From Echinarachnius parma (taxonomy: Eukaryota > Echinodermata > Echinoidea > Clypeasteroida > Echinarachniidae): a stretch of 64,000 nt of DNA. The notes beneath the pieces are model-generated. The model saw only the letters and a list, made by a program, of their open reading frames with translations. It was not told the origin of the DNA and searched no databases. Of the stretch, positions 39,493-51,400 are shown one piece after another (the first letter of the stretch is position 1; each line of letters opens with the position of its first letter). The stretch covers positions 1 through 64,000 of the forward strand of contig JBAMJV010001291.1 in the NCBI GenBank assembly GCA_037951105.1, in the 5' to 3' direction. A program made the translations under genes and the position numbers.

Positions 39493-42400
39493 GCCCGATT
39501 GGGCCACCAAACTTTGAAATATGAGATTTTTACTGGCCCGACAGCAATTTTTGGTGGCCCCGGGCCATCGGGCCTATGCTAATTTCGAGCATTACTGAAG
39601 GGGACCACTCTCTAGTCTATAGAGCAACAGATGTTGGGACCTGGCTCTGTCCTGTGGTCTCAAAACTAGTCTTAACCCTAACCAGGCCGGGTTATTTTGG
39701 CTATGCTATAGCCGGGGGGAAAAAAAACAAAACAAAGCAGGTCTCATGTTATGACTTACTCTTTCAACCAGTTTTTTACACATAGTATCAGCACTCTACC
39801 TTCAAATTTCATGATTTTCTCTTCTTTTTTTTAATTCAAATTTGTTGAACAGGCCAGTGATGCTGGGGCAATGTTTGTAGCCCAGTTGGAGAGTATCGAT
39901 TCAACCACCATTACTGGGTCTAGACCGACCACCCTGACTGAAGGGGACCACACTCTAGTCTATAGAGCATCGGATGAAGCCGGAAACACAGACACATGCT
40001 CCTTTAATGTGGAGGTCAGAGGTGAGAGTTCAAGAATTATAGTTCAAAGGTCATGTGAAAGTGTATTAAAAGTTTAAAGGTCATATAAAAAGTCAAAATT
40101 CATAATTAGATCCCAGGTAGCAAGCCAACGTTGGACCAACGTTGGAATCTCGAAACTCGTTGGAAGTTGGAAACCAACGTTGGATTAACGTTGGATTCTC
40201 ACAACTCCTTGGAAGTTGAAATCTGGTTGGATACCAACGTTGGTCCAACGTAGGATTAACGTTGGATTCTCGCAACTCCTTGGAAGTTGAAATCTGGTTG
40301 GATACCAACGTTGGATCAATGTTGGACATCCGCATACAAATATCACAATCTAATTGTTAGAATCAGGTTGGATGCCAACGTTGGTCCAACGTTGGAAATT
40401 TGCCAACTCGTTGGACGTTGGACAGACTTATTGGACCGACGTTGATCCAAGGTTGGTATTTTGTTTTCGCCAACGTTGGAGCAGCGTTGGTTGGGCGTAC
40501 GCAAGCAACGTTGGTCCAACGTTGCCGGACAACGTTGGACCAACGTTGCCAAAAAAATTGGACAACGTTGGTCCAACGATGGACCAACGTTTGTTTGCTA
40601 CCTGGGATGTAAAGATCTGTGACAAAGGGCTCATATCATGATCAAAAGGGCAATGGATGTAGCCTGATACACAGACACATGCTCCTTTAATATTGAGGTC
40701 AGAGGTGAGCTAGAGTTCAAGATGTGAAATATGTGACCGGCTATAGCAAAACCCTGCACTTTATCAGTAAAAATCATTAGAAAGGCCTCATCAGAAGCTT
40801 TCGTTTGATGCTATGTTCTAACGAATTGGTCAATAATTGGCGAAGATATGATTGTTTCAATTTAACAATCATAAGTCTGTTACACACATTACGTGAACTT
40901 AAAATGCCATTTCTTTAAAACATGAATTACCGACAAGTGCAGGTTTTTGCTATAGCCAATCACATATAATTGGAGATTAACGGTCATAGGTCATAGTTCA
41001 TAATAATAGGTTAGAGATTTGAGTTGAAGGTCATTTAAAAGGATAAAGTTTAAAGGTCATTAAATACATTCATGAGTTCATGATAAGATTTTAAAGGTCA
41101 TATCAAATGTCAGAGATCATAATAAGAGTTTAAAGGTCATATCAAATGTCAGAGTTCATAATAATAGTTTAAAGGTCATATGGAAGGTTAGAGTTTACAA
41201 GTCTGAGATGAAGGGCTCATATCCTGATCTAAAGGGCAACAGATGCTGCAGAAAACACTTACACATGCTACTTTTAAATATGGAGGTCAAAGTTGAGAGC
41301 TCAGAGACATTTATATGAATAAGACATCTATTTTTTAGTCACATTTGTTGAATGAAAATTAATGAAGGTAAATAAAATTGTATTTCTTTTATTTCCCCTC
41401 CCTCTCTAGTTGTGCGCTGTCCACCTCTGTTTGCTCCCTCCAACGGTCAGGTTACCCTGGAACAAGGTCAAGGGTCATGTGGGGGCGGAGCCGTACTTGG
41501 GTCAGCATGTCAGGTGACCTGTAGCCATGGTTACAACCTTCAGAGCGAGGGAGACTCTGAGAATCTTACTTGTGGGCAAAGTGAAGGCGGCACGACGGTG
41601 GGGGTCTGGAATGGAACTGTTCCCTTGTGCCAGAGTAAGTTTGTTTGTTAGTTTGTGTGTTTATTTATTTATTTATTTATTCACTTATTTAAGATTTATT
41701 ATTATTTTTGTTTGTATTTATTTATCTTTTTTTATTGATCTATTTATTTATTTATTTATGTATTTCATGAAGTTTCTAGGTCTAGGCGTAGAATAATTGC
41801 CTGGACTTTTCTGAGGAATATGTCAAAGTGTGAATTCTGTACTATTTTTTGTCTCTTATCTAGTTGCAATGTGTGATGTGCCTGCTCCTAGTAACATCTT
41901 GATCCAAGACTGCTCCCTCAAGACTGCCTCTAGTTGAGATCAGTATCAGTTTGTTAATGATAGTGGTTTCATGATGTTTCTAGGTCTAAGACTAGAAATA
42001 GTGCCTTGACTTTTCAGAGGAAAATTATTCTGTACTATTTCTTGTCTCTAATTGGTCCAGTTGCAATGTGTGACATGTGTCCCACTAGTAACATCTTGGT
42101 CCAAGACTACTCCTTCGAGACTGCCTCTATATGAGGTCATTATCAGTTTATCTGTAATGTTATTTTTTATGATGTCAGCCAGGACTAGCATTTGGAAAAT
42201 AACTCTAATTTTTCATTGTATACTATCTTCTTAAATCTCTTCATCCAGTTGCAACATGTGACCTCCCAGCTAATTCCAGTTTGAGCCCAGTCCAGGGCTG
42301 CCCCTTTGAGACAGCCTCTTTTGGAGACCAGTGATGATGTTTTTTTTTATGTTAGCCAGGAGTAGCATTTGGAAAATAACTATTTAATTTAATTTCTATT

Positions 42401-45400
42401 GTTATCTCTTGATCCAGTCGCAATGTGTGATGTGCCAGCACCTAGCAACAGTTCAGTCCAGGGCTGCCCCTTCGAGACAGCCTCCTTTGGAGAGACGTGC
42501 CAGTTTACCTGTGATGATGGGTTCATGACATCGACCGGGACCAGCAGTAGTTCCAGGACCTGTCAGGCAGATGGCACGCTCAGTGGAGAGGATCTGATAT
42601 GTGGCAGTGAGTCTTAAAGGGATCTAGTAACTTTGTTGACATGTGCAAAAAGTGATGAGTGGTTGATACAATTTGTATATTGTTGTTATCTGATATGTCC
42701 ACTGGGTGTTGTGTGAAAATTTCAAGTTAAATGGACGTTATATGGCAGAGTAATGAGCAAAAAAGTGATATTCAGTAACTCATTGCACTCACTTTGAACA
42801 CGGTTTTCGCGGTCCAGTGGATAAGTTAACATCTGAACACTTCAATCGTAAATATCTTTTTAACGAAAGGGAAAAACCGAAACCTGTCCCATGCTTTTAT
42901 TGTTAATACGAATATAACAAGGTATGAGGGAACCACTAGAATTCCAATTAGATTTTGAGGATTTGGACAATGTTACTAAGTCACTTTAACTTGTTCAAAA
43001 CAAAATGAAACTACCACATTATAGTATTCTACACAGGGGGGGGGGGGGGGGGGGGGGACATACTGGTCCCAGCCCCACTAGAGTTTCAATCCCAATAATG
43101 TTAACTGAGTTTATGAAATGCCTGTAGACTTTGTACACAACCCACCCGGTTCCTGTAGTCAAGGGGTTAATATTTTTTAAAGGCCCACCGGGTTCCCATA
43201 GACAAAAGGGTTAACTTGTACCTTACTAGATTTTGCAATCCCAATAGAGTTAATATAGGGCTCACAAGATTCCTAATGGCAAAAATTTGCTAACCTGTAC
43301 CCTACTAAATTTTGATATCCCATTAGAGTTAATATATTAAAGGCCCAATTAGGCCCGATTGTACCATTGATAATGGGCGGGTACCCTATGAAACGCTCTG
43401 AAACTTTCGCTGGTAGCATCTATTTTACCTTTGACATTGATATAGCAAACTGTTGACTTAACTCCTAGAGTGCCAAGCTCGCATTTTTGTGAGTTGCAAT
43501 ACACACAAATGCCATAGAGCATTGAAATCCCTGGCATGTTAAGAGTTAAACAATTGTGTTACTTTTTGTTGCATTTAAATATTATTTTGTTTATTTGTTC
43601 TAGGTGTGGTTACTTGTCCAACTGGCTTCAGTCTAGAGCATGGCGCCATCTTGCCCTCAGATTGCACCGCCGATAATGACCGGCTACCCTACGATACGCT
43701 CTGCAACTTTCACTGCAACAGTGGCTTTCTGCAGTACGGGCCCTTTGTCAAGGGATGTATGGCAGATGGGACTTGGAGTGATGATAGACCTGTCACTTGC
43801 GAAGGTAGGACATTTCTGTAAAAAAAAAAAAATTCCCTGTCATTATACTTATTTTTGTGCCTTTTAAAGTGATTCAGGTAAAGTGTCAGATATTGCACAA
43901 AATGACATTTGAGACTTCAATCCTATATCAATATCATTGTAAAGTACAATTGAAAGATTTGTGAAAGTTTGAAAGAAAACGAACACTGTTAACCTAGTGA
44001 AAAAAACGAATATTGAGTTCATATTTTATCACCGAATACTGATGGCCTGTCATGGATTTGTAGCAGTTATACTTGTTATCAACCGTTGACGATATCCGCA
44101 TGTTTACAGACTGTACAGAATTCGTGGAATTTGCGCACTTTGGATCAAAGTTCAGTAGCGTCTTGAATGTTTCCCACGCGTGCTAGCTGGCTCGGACCAA
44201 AGACTGTTCTGGGACGTGTTTAGCTACAACAATTCTACTTTTTTTGAAAAGCGTTGATCAACGCTTTTGAAATAATGATTTTCAATGATAATTATCTTCA
44301 TACTAAAGGGACATTTGACAAAATCTAACCCTACTTTATTCTTCTCTTACCATAAGCTAAACAACAAGGCAGAAGAGAAACGAGGAAGCTCCAAGTATTT
44401 TTTGTGGAGTTAGACACTTTACCTGGATCACTTTAAGCTTATAAGTATTAACAGTGATAGACCTGTCACTTGCAAAGGTAGCACATTTCTGGAGAAAAAT
44501 TTTTTTTCCCTGTGTTTATAATTAAAAAAAATTTTTTGTTCCTCTGTTCAATTTTCAAGTTATTAGACATAACACTGTTTGACTATTTACAAGCTTTGTT
44601 AACATTTACTGCTTTTCTTCTGGTGTATTGTAGGTAGGAAGTTCCAATGAAATGTTTTTCTGCTGCAGCTTATATGCCTTTTGTTCTATGTTATTTTCAA
44701 GTTTGTAAGACATAACACTGTTTAACTTTTTTCATACAAGAACTGCTTTCCTTTTGATTATATTTCCACCTATTTATAGAAACCTTGTAAGACATAAGAA
44801 AACATGATTCCTCAATAGTCACATATAAATGAATTGTATATTGACCAAAATCCTCACTTTTAAGTCTGTAATAAGCTTTATATTAACATTAAACTAATAT
44901 TCTTCTTATTTCAGGAATAACATAAATGATACCATGTTCACATCTCACCTAGATCATCAAGAACCAATGTTTGATGAATCATGTCTCAAATATATCAGTG
45001 TGAACGCAATATTTCATATAATATACTCCCATATATCGTCGAGAACCAGTGTTTGATGATTCCTGTCCAAGATATGTCAGTGTGAGCACAGTATTTCATA
45101 TAATATATTCCCATAGATCGTCAAGAACCAGCGTTTGATGATCCCTGTCCCAGATATGTCAGTGTGAACGCAGACAGGGGAGCCCTGACGTCCATTGTGG
45201 ACTTTGCCCTCCCTACTGTGACAGACAACTCTGGTAATTCTACCGTCAAGATGTAAGTTTTCATAAATTTTGAAAATCGTGATTCTTTATGTGGTTATGA
45301 AATAATTTTGTTTGTTATTATTATTGTTTCTTTGATGTTTGCAACTTCCAGCCTATGAAGTATAATTCTGCACAACTTTGTATTGAATCGCTGACAGCCG

Positions 45401-48400
45401 TAAATTGTATTAAGTAGTCTTGCCGTATCTTGTTAAGTCATATGAACAATGTCTTAACCTATGATAAAAGATCAGCTTGTTAACAATCGGAAAGTTGAAG
45501 AATTTAGATTTTGAAACAATTTGATCAACTTTTTAATTATTTTTCTTTAAAGGGTACCACCACCAAAAATAATATTCTTATAAATGAAAGGTAACAACTT
45601 TAGTAGTCCATTCCATCAACAAGTTCATGCGCATCATCTAAAGCATGCGTTAGTGGGTCTGCATGTACGAAGACTACCTTTGTCCAGAGCGAACGAATCG
45701 TCCGTCTATTGTCTCCAAACGTATGCGTGAATAGAATTGGCGCACTCGCAAATATTTGGCGCGTACGGAACCAGGAAATAATACTGGTTCCGTAAGTGGT
45801 GATAATTAATTGCATTATTTATGAATTACACAACCCTTTGCAAAATGTTGGGTATCTATTTGATATCACAAAACAGTACCAAAACATATAATTATGTGTT
45901 GTTCTTTGCCTGGTGGTCCCCTTTAACCCCTTGCCTATGGGAACCGGGTAGGCTATGTACAAAGTCTATGGGGATTTCAGAATCTCAAAGGGAACACAAA
46001 AACGCTTTTATCCCAAAACTTGCTTTTAGTGACTGCTATATACACTTCTACAATAAAAGACGTATATATATATGTATGCCCCTCTAAGTCTTGTCTTTTG
46101 TTTAATTTGTGGACATTTATAGCATTGCTGGCAACAAGGGACCTAATTCAACCTTCAGCGAGGGAACTACAGTGACGACGTACGTGGCCTCTGACCCTTC
46201 TGGGAACACAGCTCGATGCCAAATAGAAATCAATGTCAGTGGTAAGTGAGATCCTTAATTCTTGAAATGTGTTTTAACCCATTCAGGACTGGTCCCAAAA
46301 ATAATATTCGGGCTTGGGTCTATGGAGAATACACGTGGTAGCACAATCCGTCAGTCCTGAAACGGTTACCATAGCTAAAAAATCATATTAAGTAACTGCT
46401 GGCAGCTACTGGGTAAGAAAAGATCAAATTCATTATTCAATACATGATGGAATGATATAAATAATAATTTTAACCCCTTGTATTTTGGAACCTGTTGTTT
46501 AATTTGTGGACAAGCTATTATCAACAGAGATACACTTGCCTCTCTTTATGACACCAGTGTTCAGATGTCCCCGCCTACAAGCCCCCGCTAGTGGCTCCCT
46601 GGTCAACTGCAGCGATCCAATCTTTGGGTCGACATGTTCGTTCGCCTGTAACCATGGCTACGAGTTGAATGGTCCAGTAACTCGGACATGTGAGCTCACC
46701 AGCGGTCAAGCCCCCGCCTACTGGGATGGAAATCAACCAACCTGCCAGCGTAAGATGAACTTTTATCTTGTTTTTCATTTCATGTCAGTTAACGGGGAGA
46801 ATTTTTAAACATGATTGATAGATAAAGATTAATTCAAATCAACTAATTTTATCACATAGTTGTAACCCTGGAGTACTAGGGTTAACGGGCAGAATTTTTA
46901 AACATGATTGATATCACATACCTGTAACCCTGGAGTGGATAAGAATGGCTAATATGTAATATGTAATTTGTTTTATTTTATTTTATTTTTTTGGGGGGAG
47001 GGTTACCTTTCTAGAAAGATGTTAAATGCAGGCAATACAGATTTGTCTGCTCTCAGAAATAATAATCAAAGGTCATACTTTTTGTATTGTGCACATTGCC
47101 ACAGTCTAAAGCGTCATCCTGAAAGAATACTTTGATTTGGTGCATAGATTTAGGGATTTTAATCATTATCATTATCATATTATTATTTTCACAATTTCCT
47201 TGCAGCTCGCACATGTCCTGCACTCCCCGTCCCACCCCTGGCAGTAATGTCAGGGTGCAGCCAGAGCTCTTCCGGGGAGGTAACCTTTGGCACCCTTTGC
47301 ACCTTCTACTGCCCTTACGGGTACGGTGGGGTGGGGGAGAGCCAGAAACGATGCCAGGCGGATGGATCATGGTCGAGTCTTGATTACGCATGCCAAGGTA
47401 ATGTTATTAATCCAATCGCATAGATCTCTTTTCAAAGTGGTAGCTTTTGTTCAGGGTGGATGCGCTATCCTTTTTTTTCTTTGTATTATACTGCCTCCTT
47501 CAATTCATGCAGTATTTTTTTATTATGATGTGCAGGGTCACTTTATCAACAGGGTTAACACCTTATACTCATTTCGAGAAGTAGATTATGTTCTTTAGTG
47601 TGCATGAGATGTGGCAGTCACATACACGGGACGGCTATTTATCATCCTATCCGGGGGACAAAGTGTTTTCCGTTAATCCTTTCTTGCATAGGAAGCACAA
47701 AGGAAGGTACATTAAAACTTTATGCTCGAATTTCATGCATGATATTAGATGCCTTGTTCGATCGAAGGATTCAAACCGAGTTCCCCAGCGTGAAAGTCAG
47801 ACGCGCTCCAAACTAATGGGCTTATACACGCCTCCCTTAAGAATATATATTACATACAGATTTACACCAGTGTATTAACCCCTTCCTTGCTTTAAGTTCC
47901 TTTTGGAACAGATGTCAATATACAATGATATAAGATGATGACATCACAATGAAGGGAAATTGAGCATTCCTATTGGTTGATCGCCTGTGCGTAGTTCGGT
48001 ATGCTGCACGTTGCTACCTGGTAACGTTTGATATAACATCAATTGATTTAACTTTCGCTTCTGTTGTTTTTTTAGCCACTGCCTGTGACCCGCTCGTACC
48101 TCCCCAGGGAGCCACCATTTCCCCTGCAAACTGTGAAACAGACCCACGGTTTGGTGAGACCTGCCTCTTGCAGTGCGCTACCGCTGGCTTCCAAGTCCAG
48201 CCTCAGACCCTGGCCCACACCAACTGCCTTGGAACTGGAGCTTGGTCTAGGAACATATCTGCAGCAGTGTGTGTCGGTAAGAATCACCATTAAATTAAAA
48301 ATTCATGGACAAATTAATGTGGTGAAATTGGATTAGGATATGTATATACAAGACCATGTAATCATTGGATTGTCAGCCTCAGACCCTTTCCCATACCATG

Positions 48401-51400
48401 GCATCTGCCTTGGAACTGGAGCTTGGTCTAGGAACATGGGTAAGATACATCCTTTGTTTGTGTGTATAGCTTGGCTAAGAGGCAAGATCGATGATGGTGC
48501 GGTGAAAACTCATTATAACAAGCACTTTTGGTCCATTGAATTTACCTTGCAGATAAAATTTGTGGACGTGGTGTGGCAAGATTGGTAGAGCGCGCGCTTT
48601 CCGATCTCGAGATCCTGAGTTCGAACCCAACCCACTCCGTTTGTCCTTCATCAAGACAATTAATCCACATTGCTGCTCTCTACCCAGGAGTATAAATGGG
48701 TACTTGGTCGGGTGTTAATTAGCCTTCATAGCCCATTAGGCAGCTGGGCTAGTATGCTCCCCAGGGAGTTGAGACGGTGCGCAATATAATTGTGCGGGTT
48801 TGACCTGTACCTGATGACCAAGGGTAATAATAATGCGCTTAGAAACATTGTATTAAGCGCTACCGTTTTTGTCGGTGTATTAACCGCACCTTTTTTCTCC
48901 AAAAAAAAGCTCCAAAATGGGGGGAGCGGTCAATACACGGAGATAAGATTCACAAGTGACCAAAGTCCACCTCAGCAAGGCATTCATACTCATACGATGC
49001 ACGGAAAATACAAGCATATTCCCCCCAAAACAAGTCATGCAGTGTCTTTTGTTTCTCTTTTACCTCTTCCTAAATATTGCTCGTTGTTGCTGCGAAAGCG
49101 GCTTGGAAGATTCACGATCTTAGTACGAATCCTAACGGGATCCTAACATGCACCCGCGCGACTGGCCGAGCAGCTAGCTCAGGCGGGAATTCTCTTTCCC
49201 GACGCGACCCCAAGCCGCCGCCCCGCGCCGGTGCGCGCTGGCGGTGTGCATGCTAGCGCTGCGGGTAGCACAGGCGCGCCCTCGTTCAGGTGAAAGGCCA
49301 CGCCGCTGATGCACACACGTGTGCGATTTCCGCATGTGCTAAATAAGAAATTGGTACGTTGTACACTGTAGCACTCGATATGTCATCAAAATTATGCTAA
49401 ACTATTGAGTGCTAATACTCAAATAATAATCCACCCTTCAAAACATGTGAGCTGACATGACAACATCGTGATCGTATATTCAGTACAATGCACTCGCAAG
49501 TATAACGATCGTAATTTCTTATCCCCTGAAACAGTTTTCAAGAGTAGATTCAACATAATTTGAACTAGAAAGAAGAAATAACATTAAGGTACAGTTTTTT
49601 TTAAATCTCCGTTCTGATTGTTTTATTGGTGAAATCTTTGTTTTGTTGTCTAATGTTTTATGTAGTCCCATGTGTAGTGATCCGTGTGGCAAATTCAACA
49701 GAAGTTATAGATTCTTCTGCTGTGAAGAAGGCCTGATAATTTTCTTTATTTACTTCGGAGGCTTCAGTAAATAAAACAAAATTCATAGGCAAAACTTCTC
49801 TGATAGATAAGCTATTTTTGGTACCTTTCCTAAGAAAATGCTGACCATCTAAAGACTAAAAATCAAGAATTATACTATCAATTTTTTTTTTTTTTCATGG
49901 AAAAATGGCCAAAGTTGGGGGTGCGGTTAATACATCGGAGCGGGTAATACACCGACAAATACGGTATATAAATGTAATCTATTATATTAATACAGTAAGC
50001 TTCAACCCCTCGAATCATGTCCCACTCGAGATATCCTCACCCCGAGGATTCGGCGACTCCCCGACCGTCGCGATCGAAGGATATACGTTTTGCGGAGGAC
50101 AATAAGGCATTCCCGAGTCGCTCCCGCCCCATGGTCGTCGTCGAGATCGAATAAAAGGGAAAGTCAGCAATGGCAATTGCCCGTTTACGACGCCGAGCAT
50201 TGACTAACGATTTATCGCGGCAACTTTGTTCGACGAATATAAAACGTAGTTGATAAAGCAAGATATATATTGAGAATCCCCACTAAATTTTACACGTTGC
50301 GAAACTACCCATGTTTTGATCAATATTAATATAAATATTACGCGGATGGTATGGTTATGATCGCTATTGCCGTTTGGCATCGTGTTTGCAAGGGCATCTA
50401 CGACAAAATTGCGACAACTTCAACTTAGCTGCGCTTATATACCACTCAGGTAGTATGCTCCATGCCTGTACTTACGGAATCATCTTAATCACCCCACCGA
50501 ACCGTAGTTTATTTGCATAGCTCACTGACCGGCTGACCATCGTCTCTGATCACTAACTTTCTCATTCGCGGCCCTACCATACACGATACTATAATTGCGC
50601 CAGCTTGTGGTAAGATGTATTAAGTCAGCCGCGTAGCTTTTAGTACCCCATGCAGTACCAGAGGAGACGCCGATAGGTTGGGGGGGGAGGGGGGAGGTGG
50701 GGGTAGAATTGATGGGGGAGGTATCTGCTCATTTATTTTGCAATGCATGTATAGGGGGGGAGGTGGGGGTGGGGGTAGAATTGATGGGGGAGGTATCTGC
50801 TCATTTATTTTGCAATGCATGTATAGACGGCTTCTATTCCCTTCAAAGGAATACCGTAAAACTCCGTGTATAAGACGCACTCGTGTATAAAACGCACCCC
50901 CAACTTTCTATAGAAAAAAAAAAAAAAAAAAAACATTTTTTTTTTTGACATTTTTTTTGACATTTTTTTTTTCATGAATATTCATATATTCATGAGGTAG
51001 CAATGCTCATTAAATATGCAAAATACTAAATTTATTAATAACTTTTTTGTAGAGAAAATGTATAACCACTGTTTAGAAAATTGAATATTAAATGAGTGCT
51101 GCTACTCATGAATATCTGAATATTCAATTAGTAGCAGTGTTACTGCTTAAAAACTTGCATTTTGTTTTTCTAACCACTATAATTTATGTAGGAAAAAGAT
51201 ATATTTTGATAAATGTTCCCCCTTATATCAAGCTCTTGTCATGCCCTAGACCAGTTTAATATGCATTAAACATGACTACCGGGTGTCCCAAAAAAAAATT
51301 TCTAAAAATTTTTTTTTTTTTTTTTTTTTTTTTGGCTGTACCTGTGTATAAGACGCACCCCCCACTTTGAAAATTTTCCGACGGAAAAAAAGTGCGTCTT

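Noticed and set aside
40093..40641. Overlapping ORFs with NVGPTL and TLDQRW repeats
   Set aside because: These are all six frames of the CAACGTTGG palindrome element, seen again at 57438-58090.
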